From Bowdeniella nasicola (lineage in GTDB: Bacteria > Actinomycetota > Actinomycetes > Actinomycetales > Actinomycetaceae), in the NCBI RefSeq assembly GCF_900107735.1, contig NZ_FNQV01000008.1, forward strand, positions 62,001 through 126,000: a DNA stretch of 64,000 nucleotides. Reading direction: 5' to 3'. The notes under the pieces are model-generated. The model saw only the letters and a program-made list of their open reading frames with translations, was not told the origin of the DNA and ran no database searches. Numbering within the stretch: the first letter of the stretch is position 1; each line of letters starts with the position of its first letter. Both the position numbers and the translations under genes were made by a program. Below are positions 26,700-36,708 of the stretch, one piece after another.

Positions 26700-27487
26700 T
26701 GGCGAACGTTACCTGGTGTGCCTTCGACGGCCCCGAAGCGGTCAGCCAGGCCGCCACCGACCGACTCCTTGCCGCCATGCACCGCGCGCTTGACGCACGC
26801 GGCCGCGCCGATCTCGTCCTGACGGGCGGCAGCCTCGGTATCGCAATGCTCGCCAACCTGACGAGCGAGCGCTTCGCCGCGCGGCTGCCGCAGGACCTTG
26901 CGGGCGTGCACCTGTGGTGGGGCGATGAACGATTCGTCGGGCGCAGCGACGAGGACCGTAACTCGGGCCAGGCGCTTGATGCAATGGCGGGCGCGCTCAG
27001 CGGTGCCACCCTGCACCTCGTGCCAGGCCCCGAGGAGGCTGCCTCGCCCGAGGACGCGGCCGCGAGCTATGCTCGTGAGCTCGCCGGCGTCGAGTTTGAC
27101 ATCGTATTTCTCGGGATGGGCCCCGATGGCCATATCGCGTCGCTGTTTCCTGGCCACGAGCAGGTCCTTGAGGATTCGGCAGACGCTCTGGCCGAGCTCG
27201 ACTCCCCCAAGCCGCCGCCACAGCGCGTGACGATGAGTGGTTCGAGGCTGCGCGCTGCAGCCGAAATCGTCCTGCTGTTTGCCGGGGAAGAGAAGCATGC
27301 TGCGGCGGCAGCTTTGCTAGCCGGCGCCAGCCTTGATGGCGAGCAGACGCGCGCCAATGTTCCTGCGCCTTCCAGCGCCGGGGCTCTTGAGTTGCCGGCG
27401 CGCCTGGCCCTGACCGACCGTACAACGGTGCTCAGTGACGTGAGCGCCCGCCAGCTCATCGAAGCTGGCGGGGCCAAGGAGCGTTAG
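26699..27487 (+). CDS. pgl: 6-phosphogluconolactonase
   Basis: Hydrolyses 6-phosphogluconolactone made by Zwf. The 262-residue protein has LVLTGGSLG, VHLWWGDERFV and the catalytic-region LGMGPDGHIASLFPGH, diagnostic of the DevB-type enzyme. Its stop TAG shares bases with the stop TAA of the convergent rbpA (TTAG at 27484-27487). Confidence 0.95.
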   Translation: MANVTWCAFDGPEAVSQAATDRLLAAMHRALDARGRADLVLTGGSLGIAMLANLTSERFAARLPQDLAGVHLWWGDERFVGRSDEDRNSGQALDAMAGALSGATLHLVPGPEEAASPEDAAASYARELAGVEFDIVFLGMGPDGHIASLFPGHEQVLEDSADALAELDSPKPPPQRVTMSGSRLRAAAEIVLLFAGEEKHAAAAALLAGASLDGEQTRANVPAPSSAGALELPARLALTDRTTVLSDVSARQLIEAGGAKER

Positions 27488-27843
27488 CGGGCGGTGCCGC
27501 GACGTTTACGAAGCCCCTCGAGGGCCTCGGCGAGCAGTTCCTCGCACTCATCGGTGCTGCGCCGCTCCATGAGGTAGTCCAGGTGCGTCTTAAACGGCAC
27601 GTTCTTGGGCGGAGCCGGGGGCGCACTCGCGTCGCGGCCGGCCGGTAGCCCGCAGCTGGTGCAGGTCCATTCCTCGGGGATTTCTTCCGGATCGGCATCG
27701 ATCGAGAAGGACGGTTCGGTAACGTGACCGCTGGCGCAAAAGTACTGGACGCTGAAGCGCTGGGCTAGCGGCTGGCCGGCATCGTTTTCGTGGCTGGCGT
27801 AAGAGCCGACGCGAAATCCGCGGATAGAGTTCGTCGACGTCAC
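27484..27843 (-). CDS. rbpA: RNA polymerase-binding protein RbpA
   Basis: Actinobacterial transcription factor that binds RNA polymerase and the principal sigma factor and stabilises open complexes. The 119-residue protein has the zinc-binding core with Cys36, His40, Cys61 and Cys64 and the C-terminal sigma-interaction helix around PFKTHLDYLMERRS. GTG at 27843 (VTSTNSIRGFRVGSYAS) matches the family N-terminus; the longer frame is rejected. It follows secG by 5 bases. Confidence 0.93.
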   Translation of the reverse strand: MTSTNSIRGFRVGSYASHENDAGQPLAQRFSVQYFCASGHVTEPSFSIDADPEEIPEEWTCTSCGLPAGRDASAPPAPPKNVPFKTHLDYLMERRSTDECEELLAEALEGLRKRRGTAR

Positions 27844-27848
27844 GGGCC

Positions 27849-28094
27849 CTACCCCGCGTATCGCGTGACGATACCGATCAGCATGATGGTGATCGTCCAC
27901 GCCAGCGCAACGCCGATGGTGATGCGGTTGAGGTTACGCTCCGCGACGCCGGAGGACGCAAAGGAGCTGGACAGCCCGCCGCCAAACATGTCGGACATGC
28001 CACCGCCGCGACCCTTGTGCATGAGGATCGTCAAGATCAAAAAGAGGCTGGTGATCACCAGGAAGATGTCCAAGATAATCCGCAGTGCGGTCAC
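27849..28094 (-). CDS. secG: Preprotein translocase subunit SecG
   Basis: Small membrane subunit of the SecYEG channel. From GTG at 28094 it is 81 residues with two hydrophobic helices separated by the short loop HKGRGGGMSDMFGGG. The open frame extends to 28157, but the GTG start gives the normal SecG length. Its place next to rbpA and downstream of tpiA is the common actinobacterial order. Confidence 0.92.
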   Translation of the reverse strand: MTALRIILDIFLVITSLFLILTILMHKGRGGGMSDMFGGGLSSSFASSGVAERNLNRITIGVALAWTITIMLIGIVTRYAG

Positions 28095-28196
28095 GATGAG
28101 ACCCGTTTCTACTGTTCGTTCGTCCAATGGGCAGCCCGAAGGCGAGCGTAGACCCAAACATCAACAATAAGGCATGATCTGCCCGCGCGTACAGCT

Positions 28197-28228
28197 GCGG
28201 GCCGGGCGATTCGTCTCACCCGGCCCGC
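28197..28228 (-). terminator. Terminator-like hairpin after tpiA
   Basis: A perfect 10-bp stem GCGGGCCGGG / CCCGGCCCGC with a 12-base loop, 31 bases after the tpiA stop, separating the glycolytic genes from secG-rbpA. Confidence 0.75.
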
Positions 28229-28259
28229 ATCCTCACGCTAATGCGCTAGCTGGCAGCGC

Positions 28260-29048
28260 TTAGGCTCCCGCGTGCTCCGTGAAGCGCGCGATCGCCGCGA
28301 ACTCTTCGGCCTTCAGGGATGCGCCGCCGACGAGTGCACCGTCGACGTCGTCCTTGGCCATGATCTCCGCGACGTTGGAGGACTTGACCGAGCCGCCGTA
28401 CAGGATGCGGACCGCGTCGGCGGTCTCCTGATCGTAGAGCTCTGCAAGGCGGGCGCGGATCGCTCCGCACACTTCCTGCGCGTCCTCGGGGGTCGCGACC
28501 TCACCGGTGCCGATAGCCCACACGGGCTCGTAGGCGATGACCGTCTTCTTCGCCTCATCGGCGTCGAGGTCCGCGTAGGCACCGTCGATCTGGGCGAGCG
28601 TGTAGTCGACCTGGCGGCCTTCCTTCCGCACATCCAGGCCCTCACCGCAGCAGATGATCGGCGTCATGCCGGCCTTCAGGACGGCCTTGGCCTTACGGCC
28701 AATGAGGGCGTCATCCTCACCGTGGTACTGGCGCCGCTCGGAGTGACCGATGACGACGTAGGTGCAGCCGAGGCGCGAGAGCATCGCGGCCGAAATCTCA
28801 CCGGTGTAGGCGCCCGATTCGTGCTCGGAGACATCCTGGGCGCCGAAGACGATTCCCATCTTGTCGGCGTCCACGATGGTCTGCACGGAGCGGATATCGG
28901 TAAAGGGCGGGATAACGGCGACCTCGACGGTCTCGTAGTCGTGCTTGGCATCCTTCAGCGTCCAGTCGAGCTTTTGCACGAGCGCGACGGCCTCGTAGTG
29001 ATCGAGGTTCATCTTCCAGTTGCCAGCCATAAGCGGGGTGCGAGTCAT
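28260..29048 (-). CDS. tpiA: Triosephosphate isomerase
   Basis: Interconverts dihydroxyacetone phosphate and glyceraldehyde-3-phosphate. The 262-residue TIM barrel has GNWKMN at 9-14 (Lys12), His102 (VIGHSERR) and Glu174 in [11 protein letters not shown]. It starts directly after the pgk stop with no gap. Confidence 0.97.
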   Translation of the reverse strand: MTRTPLMAGNWKMNLDHYEAVALVQKLDWTLKDAKHDYETVEVAVIPPFTDIRSVQTIVDADKMGIVFGAQDVSEHESGAYTGEISAAMLSRLGCTYVVIGHSERRQYHGEDDALIGRKAKAVLKAGMTPIICCGEGLDVRKEGRQVDYTLAQIDGAYADLDADEAKKTVIAYEPVWAIGTGEVATPEDAQEVCGAIRARLAELYDQETADAVRILYGGSVKSSNVAEIMAKDDVDGALVGGASLKAEEFAAIARFTEHAGA

Positions 29049-30239
29049 TTACTTCTCCAATACGTCGATGCCGGGCAGGGTCTTGCCCTCGAGGAGCTCC
29101 AGGGAGGCTCCGCCACCCGTGGAAATGTGCGAGAACGTGTCCTCGTCAAAGCCGAGCAGGCGCACGGCCGCAGCGGAGTCGCCGCCGCCGACGACGGAGA
29201 ACATCTCCCCTTCGGACAGGGCGCGTGCAACGGCGCGGGTGCCGTCCGCGAACTTATCGAATTCGAAGACGCCCATCGGGCCATTCCACGCCACGGTCTT
29301 AGCCGAGTCGATCTTCTGCGCATACAGTTCCTGCGACTTCGGTCCGATGTCCAGGCCCATCTGGTCGGCCGGGATCTGATCGGCGGGCACGACGGTCGCC
29401 TCGGCGTCCTTCGAGAACTCCGGAGCAACAACCACGTCGACGGGCAGGACGAGGTCCACGCCCTTCTCGGCGGCACGCTCGATGTAGCCCTTGACGGTGT
29501 CGAGTTGGTCCTCTTCGAGCAGCGAGGTTCCGACCTCGTAGCCCTTGGCCTTCAGGAAGGTGAAAGCCATGCCGCCACCGATGAGCAGGATGTCGGCCTT
29601 ATCAAGCAGGTTCGCGATGACGCCCAGCTTGTCGGAGACCTTGGAGCCGCCAAGGACGACGGCGTAGGGGCGCTCCGGGTTGTGGGTCGCGCGGCGCAGA
29701 GATTCGATTTCCTTTACGACAAGTTCGCCGGCAGCGCTCGGCAGCTTCTTGGCGATGTCGTAGACGGAGGCCTGCTTGCGGTGAACGACGCCGAAGCCAT
29801 CCGAGACGAAGGCATCAGCAAGGGCGGCGAGTTCGGTAGCGAGCTCTTCGCGCTCGGCATCGTCCTTGGACGTTTCGCGCGCGTCGAAGCGGATGTTTTC
29901 CAGCAGCACGATTTCGCCGGCTCCCGCGGCCGCGATCGCGTCCTTCGCACCATCACCGACGACGTCGGAGGCAAGGGTCACCGGAACACCGGCGAGCTCC
30001 GAGAGGCGCGTTGCCACGGGGGCAAGCGAGAACTCGGGGTTGACCTCACCCTTGGGACGGCCCAGGTGCGCCATGATAACGACCTTGGCGCCCGCATCCA
30101 GCAGGCGACGCAGTGTCGGCAGCGCGGCGCGGATACGGCCGTCGTCAGTGATGGTGGTGCCGTCGAGCGGTACGTTGAAGTCGGAGCGAACGAGGACGGT
30201 CTTGCCGGCCAGGTCTCCGAGGGTATCAATGGTTTTCAC
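29049..30239 (-). CDS. pgk: Phosphoglycerate kinase
   Basis: Makes ATP from 1,3-bisphosphoglycerate. The 396-residue protein has [11 protein letters not shown] at the N-terminus, [20 protein letters not shown] and the C-terminal GGGDSAAA nucleotide motif. GTG at 30239 has GGAG six bases upstream. It is separated from gap by a hairpin. Confidence 0.97.
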   Translation of the reverse strand: MKTIDTLGDLAGKTVLVRSDFNVPLDGTTITDDGRIRAALPTLRRLLDAGAKVVIMAHLGRPKGEVNPEFSLAPVATRLSELAGVPVTLASDVVGDGAKDAIAAAGAGEIVLLENIRFDARETSKDDAEREELATELAALADAFVSDGFGVVHRKQASVYDIAKKLPSAAGELVVKEIESLRRATHNPERPYAVVLGGSKVSDKLGVIANLLDKADILLIGGGMAFTFLKAKGYEVGTSLLEEDQLDTVKGYIERAAEKGVDLVLPVDVVVAPEFSKDAEATVVPADQIPADQMGLDIGPKSQELYAQKIDSAKTVAWNGPMGVFEFDKFADGTRAVARALSEGEMFSVVGGGDSAAAVRLLGFDEDTFSHISTGGGASLELLEGKTLPGIDVLEK

Positions 30240-30274
30240 GATTCACTCCAATGTGGGAAGTGGGGCTCATGTCA

Positions 30275-30311
30275 AAGCGCCCGCGCGCCGGTGGCCGGCT
30301 CGCGGGCGCTT
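30275..30311 (-). terminator. Terminator-like hairpin between gap and pgk
   Basis: A perfect 11-bp stem AAGCGCCCGCG / CGCGGGCGCTT around a 15-base GC-rich loop. In the minus RNA the stem ends in CUUU, the nearest thing to a U-tract among the hairpins here. It could reduce gap read-through into pgk-tpiA. Confidence 0.75.
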
Positions 30312-30347
30312 CGCACGTCCTAGCGGCTGAGCTAGTGGCAGAGCTCG

Positions 30348-32502
<2,155 letters not shown>

Positions 32503-32505
32503 CGG

Positions 32506-33507
32506 TTACTCCTCATCCAGGTTCGGTGCCACATCGCCGAGGCTGCCTTCGTAGGCGTCGCGAATGGCGGCGGCAAGACGCAGCGGGTCGTGCACATCGG
32601 CCCGCTCGGCTGAGCGTACCTGACGGAAGACGACTCGGCCGCCCATCGCGTACGCACTGTGGACCAGATCATCGGGATCGGCGACGGCTAGCGGATCGGC
32701 GATGACGGTGTCGCACCGCAAGGCAGCGTCATGATCCTGCAGCACTCGCAGGTGGTCGGCGGGCGTTAGGCCAGCTGTTTCCTGATCTTGGGGCGCAAGG
32801 TTCATCACAATCATGCGGCGGGCCTTGGCGCTGCGAATCGCCGCGGCGAGATCTGGCACGAGGAGATGCGGCAGGACCGAGGTGTACCAGGATCCGGGGC
32901 CAAGGATGATCAGGTCGGCGGCCTCGAGAGCCTGCAGCACCTCGGGCCGCACGGGTGGATTGTCCGGCACGAGGTGAACATTATCGAGGCGGCCACGCGC
33001 TTCGGCGACCGTGACTTGGCCGCGGATCGTTCGGGGTGCGACAGGTTCCGCCCCGCGGTGGCTGCTGTCGGCTGTCGGCTCAATATGCAGATCGGCTTCG
33101 ATAACGAGTGGGATCGCGCTCATGGGCAGGACCCGGCCGCCCGCACCGAGGAGGCGGCCGACGAGATCAAGGCCCGCGACCTCGTCGCCGAGTTTCTCCC
33201 ACAGCGCGGCAATGAGGAGGTTGCCGACCGCGTGACCGCCGAGTGGACCATCGGAGGCGAAGCGGTGTTGCAGCACATCGCGCCACGTCCGGCCCCACTC
33301 ATTGCCTTCGCACAGCGCGGCAAGGGCCATCCGCAAATCGCCGGGAGGCAAACAACCAAACTCGTCACGCAACCGGCCCGATGAGCCGCCATCGTCTGCG
33401 ACGGTGACGACGGCCGTGATGTCTTCGGATAGGAATCGCAGGGCGCGCAGCGTGGCGGAAAGGCCGTGTCCGCCGCCCAGCGCGACGGCGCGTAATGTGC
33501 GGGGCAT
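32506..33507 (-). CDS. yvcK: Gluconeogenesis factor YvcK/CofD-like protein
   Basis: Conserved cytoplasmic nucleotide-binding protein required for growth on gluconeogenic carbon sources and for cell shape in Bacillus. The 333-residue protein has the phosphate-binding ALGGGHGLSATLRAL at the start, VTVADDGGSSGRLR, PPGDLRMAL and LGPGSWYTSVLPHLLV. It lies between rapZ and whiA. Confidence 0.93.
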   Translation of the reverse strand: MPRTLRAVALGGGHGLSATLRALRFLSEDITAVVTVADDGGSSGRLRDEFGCLPPGDLRMALAALCEGNEWGRTWRDVLQHRFASDGPLGGHAVGNLLIAALWEKLGDEVAGLDLVGRLLGAGGRVLPMSAIPLVIEADLHIEPTADSSHRGAEPVAPRTIRGQVTVAEARGRLDNVHLVPDNPPVRPEVLQALEAADLIILGPGSWYTSVLPHLLVPDLAAAIRSAKARRMIVMNLAPQDQETAGLTPADHLRVLQDHDAALRCDTVIADPLAVADPDDLVHSAYAMGGRVVFRQVRSAERADVHDPLRLAAAIRDAYEGSLGDVAPNLDEE

Positions 33508-33516
33508 TGCTCGCCC

Positions 33517-34452
33517 CTATTCGCGCCCGAGGTCGCGGTGGATCGTGCGGACCGCGAAGCCCGAATCCCGCAGTTGACGCGAGATCTCCTCGCTCATCGC
33601 GACCGAGCGGTGTTTGCCGCCGGTGCAACCCACCGCGATCGTGACATAGGGCTTGAGTTCGTTTTGGTAACCGTCGAGAACCGGGGTCAACGTGCCCACG
33701 TAGCTCGTCGCAAATTCCTTGGCGCCAGGAAGGCCAAGGACATAATCGGAGACTTCCTTATCTCGGCCGGTGAGGTGGCGCAGCTCACTCACCCAGTACG
33801 GGTTAGCTAAGAACCTCATGTCGACGACGTGATCGGCGTCGAGCGGCAGTCCGTATTTGAACCCGAAGGACATCACGGTGATGTGCAGCGGGCGTTCGGC
33901 ATCGTCAGAGGCCACGACTTCGCGCATCTTGTGGGCCAGATCGTGGACGGATAGGTCCGTTGTATCGATGACGACGTCGGCGCGATTGCGCATTTGCTCC
34001 AGGACGATCCGCTCATTTTCGATACCGTCCATGATGCGGCCGGGGCCTTGCAGCGGGTGGGGGCGCCGGACGGTTTCAAACCGTCGCACAAGTTCGGCAT
34101 CGGAGGCGTCGAGGAAGATGATGCGGTAGTCGATCGAGTTGCGGCGGAGTTCGTCAAGCACATTGACAAGCTCGGCGAAGAACTCGCCAGAGCGGACGTC
34201 AACGACGGCGGCGAGACGGTGAATGCCGTCCCCGGAGCGCATCATGACGGCGAGCGGCATGAGCATGCGGGGCGGCAGGTTATCGATCACATACCAATCG
34301 AGATCTTCCAATGCCGCAGCAGCGCGGGTGCGTCCGGCGCCCGACATGCCCGAGATAATGAGGATCTCGGGACGCTCGGAGCGTGGCAGCTCCGTTTCTT
34401 CGTCAAGGACAGGGATACCATGCGGAACCGTGGGCGGAGGCGTGGAGCTCAT
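33517..34452 (-). CDS. rapZ: RNase adapter protein RapZ family (P-loop)
   Basis: Nucleotide-binding protein of the RapZ/YvcJ family. The 311-residue protein has a Walker A GMSGAGRT at 35-42 (Arg in place of the usual Lys, often seen in this family in actinobacteria), the DNLPPRML motif and the C-terminal AVGCTGGKHRSVAM. It is the first gene of rapZ-yvcK-whiA, directly after uvrC. In actinobacteria its target is unknown; the sRNA-adapter role is from E. coli. Confidence 0.93.
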   Translation of the reverse strand: MSSTPPPTVPHGIPVLDEETELPRSERPEILIISGMSGAGRTRAAAALEDLDWYVIDNLPPRMLMPLAVMMRSGDGIHRLAAVVDVRSGEFFAELVNVLDELRRNSIDYRIIFLDASDAELVRRFETVRRPHPLQGPGRIMDGIENERIVLEQMRNRADVVIDTTDLSVHDLAHKMREVVASDDAERPLHITVMSFGFKYGLPLDADHVVDMRFLANPYWVSELRHLTGRDKEVSDYVLGLPGAKEFATSYVGTLTPVLDGYQNELKPYVTIAVGCTGGKHRSVAMSEEISRQLRDSGFAVRTIHRDLGRE

Positions 34453-34473
34453 GGCTTCAGTTTCTCATGAGGG

Positions 34474-34490
34474 ACGCCCCGCTGGGGCGT
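34474..34490 (-). terminator. Short hairpin directly after uvrC
   Basis: A perfect 7-bp stem ACGCCCC / GGGGCGT with a 3-base loop, one base after the uvrC stop. Small but well placed to end the uvrC transcript before rapZ. Confidence 0.55.
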
Positions 34491-34491
34491 G

Positions 34492-36528
34492 TCAGCTAGA
34501 GGTTGTGTGATCGGATGCCTGGCTGTCAGCTGGTGGTGGGGCCAGGGCAGCAGCAATCGAGGCGGCAAGTGCCGGTCCTACCCCGTCGACCTCCTGCAGT
34601 TCGGCCAGGCTTGCGGCTCGGATGGCTTTGACTGATCCGAAGTGCTTGAGCAGCGCGGCTTGGCGAGAGGGGCCGAGCCCAGGGATGTTATCGAGCGCAG
34701 ATCGGGTCATGGCGCCGGAGCGGCGCTTGCGGTGGAAAGAGATCGCGAACCGGTGAGATTCATCGCGCAGGTGTTGCAACAGATAAAGCGCTGCCGAGGT
34801 GCGCGGCAGGATGAGTGGGAAGTTCTCCCCTGGAATCCAGACCTCTTCGAGACGTTTGGCGAGGCCAATGATGGGGATGTCGACCCCCAGCTCGTCCAAG
34901 GTGCGCTGGGCCGCGTTAACCTGTGGGAGCCCGCCGTCGACCACCACCAATTGGGGTCGGTAGGCGAAACGTTGTGGGCGTCCCGTCTCCGGGTCGACGG
35001 CACCTGAGGTCGGAATGTCATCGGTTGGCTCACCGTCGTCTTCGGCCGGGGACTGCTCCCCTATCGTCGCGGCGAGTCGGGAGAACCTGCGCCGCAGCAC
35101 TTCGCTCATCGCTGCGGTGTCATCTGCGGCACCATCGCCGTTCTCACCGCGAATAATTAAGTGGCGGTAGTCCGCCTTGCGCGGGATGGCGTCCTCGAAA
35201 ACGACCATCGACGCGACCTGGTTCGTGCCCTGGGTATGGGAGACGTCGAAACACTCGATCCGTAAGGGCGCCTCGGTCAGGTCGAGATTGTCTTGCAGTT
35301 CTTCCAGCGCTGCCGAGCGCGCAGTCAGGTCACCGGCCCGCTTGGTGCGGTGGAGTTTCAGTGCGGCTTTCGCATTGGCGTGGACGGTTTCCATCAGGGT
35401 GCGCTTGGCGCCACGCTCAGGCACACGTAGTCGCACTTTGGCGCCACGCAACTCCCCCAGCCAGCGTGTCATCGTTGCTGAATCGGTGGGAAGAACCGGC
35501 ACGAGAATCTCTGGTGGGATGGCGTCGATTGACAGGTGGTCGATGTCATCGACACTGCGCTTTGTACGGCGTGGGCGCAGCGATACATCAGCTCGTTCGC
35601 CATACATCTGGGTCAGGAGTCGTTCGATGAGTTCCTCCGGGGAGGCGTCATCGATACGGTCCGTAACCCAGCCGCGGTGACCACGCACGCGACCGGCACG
35701 TACGTAGAACACTTGGACTGCGGCCTCAAGTTCATCGACTTCTAAGGCGTAGACATCGGCATCGACGTTTTCTGCCAGGACAAGCGTGTTTTTCTCCGCA
35801 ACGGTGGCAAGAGCCGTGAGATCGTCGCGTCGGGCTGCAGCCTTTTCAAACTCCTCGGCCGCAGCAGCTTCGAGCATCTCGGCGTGCAGCCGCTCCGTGA
35901 TGCCCTGAGTCCGTCCGGCCATGAAGTCACACAGGGAGTCGACAAGGGCACGGTGGTCGTCGGGGCTGATGCGCCCAACGCAGGGTGCCGAACACTTGTC
36001 GATATAACGGAGCAGACAGGGCCTCCCGCTCGCTGCGGCTCGGCGGTACACGCCAGCGGTGCACGTGCGAACAGGAAAGACCCGCAGCAGCATGTCGAGG
36101 GTTTCCCGGACGGCCCATACCTTCGTATAGGGACCGAAATAGCGAGAACCGCGCCGCTTCGCCTGCCGCGTGACATAGACCCGCGGAACCTGCTCGCTGA
36201 GCGACACAGCGAGATAGGGATAGGACTTATCGTCGCGGTACATGACGTTAAACCGCGGCTCGAACTCCTTAATCCACGCGTACTCGAGAGTGAGTGCCTC
36301 GATCTCGCTGGTGACGACGGTCCATTTAACGGCGCTCGCCGAGTAGACCATCGTGCGGATGCGCGGGTTTAGCCCGCTCGGGTCCTGGAAATAGCTGGAG
36401 AGGCGGGCCCGCAGGTTCTTCGCCTTGCCCACGTACAGCACCCGCCCATCGGGGTCAGAAAACCGATAGACGCCGGGCGAAGTCGGAATATGGCTTCGTT
36501 TCGGGCGATAGGTTGCGGGATCGGGCAC
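34492..36528 (-). CDS. uvrC: Excinuclease ABC subunit C
   Basis: Makes both incisions in nucleotide excision repair. The 678-residue protein has the GIY-YIG nuclease (GVYRFSDPDGRVLYVGKAKN), a Cys cluster around CLLRYIDKCSAPCVG, the UVR motif, the RNase H-like domain with ECFDVSHTQGT and VVDGGLPQVNAA, and C-terminal helix-hairpin-helix repeats (IPGLGPSRQAALLKHFG, VDGVGPALAASIAAAL). It starts with GTG and has TAGGCT six bases upstream and no Shine-Dalgarno. Confidence 0.96.
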   Translation of the reverse strand: MPDPATYRPKRSHIPTSPGVYRFSDPDGRVLYVGKAKNLRARLSSYFQDPSGLNPRIRTMVYSASAVKWTVVTSEIEALTLEYAWIKEFEPRFNVMYRDDKSYPYLAVSLSEQVPRVYVTRQAKRRGSRYFGPYTKVWAVRETLDMLLRVFPVRTCTAGVYRRAAASGRPCLLRYIDKCSAPCVGRISPDDHRALVDSLCDFMAGRTQGITERLHAEMLEAAAAEEFEKAAARRDDLTALATVAEKNTLVLAENVDADVYALEVDELEAAVQVFYVRAGRVRGHRGWVTDRIDDASPEELIERLLTQMYGERADVSLRPRRTKRSVDDIDHLSIDAIPPEILVPVLPTDSATMTRWLGELRGAKVRLRVPERGAKRTLMETVHANAKAALKLHRTKRAGDLTARSAALEELQDNLDLTEAPLRIECFDVSHTQGTNQVASMVVFEDAIPRKADYRHLIIRGENGDGAADDTAAMSEVLRRRFSRLAATIGEQSPAEDDGEPTDDIPTSGAVDPETGRPQRFAYRPQLVVVDGGLPQVNAAQRTLDELGVDIPIIGLAKRLEEVWIPGENFPLILPRTSAALYLLQHLRDESHRFAISFHRKRRSGAMTRSALDNIPGLGPSRQAALLKHFGSVKAIRAASLAELQEVDGVGPALAASIAAALAPPPADSQASDHTTSS

Positions 36529-36534
36529 CCGTCA

Positions 36535-36540
36535 AGCCTA
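36535..36540 (-). promoter_or_regulatory. -10 element TAGGCT, candidate leaderless promoter of uvrC
   Basis: TAGGCT, six bases (TGACGG), then the uvrC GTG. It is the same hexamer as at polA and hisF. Confidence 0.5.
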
Positions 36541-36589
36541 TGACAGCTGCTCGACTATTGCGGAGGCAAACCGTAGAAGTCCTCCGACG

Positions 36590-36617
36590 GCGGAAGCTGC
36601 GGACAGGCCGCTTCCGC
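36590..36617 (-). terminator. Hairpin downstream of uvrA
   Basis: A perfect 8-bp stem GCGGAAGC / GCTTCCGC with a 12-base loop, about 90 bases after the uvrA stop in the 180-base uvrA-uvrC gap. I see no frame in that gap. Confidence 0.5.
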
Positions 36618-36708
36618 ACGGTCATCGCCAACGATGAGCGAGGACGGTGGCCACCTGTCGCGGCATCCATCCTCGCGCGCTATCGAGGAGCTCTCAGGGT
36701 GAGAACCC

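Noticed and set aside
28272-30323. Long plus-strand open frame opposite tpiA and pgk
   Set aside because: Antisense shadow of two intact glycolytic genes; residue pattern is the usual Val/Gly/Asp/His/Arg-rich artefact.
36529-36708. Possible gene in the uvrC-uvrA gap
   Set aside because: Only short frames overlapping uvrC in other phases; no start signal. A hairpin is the only feature seen.
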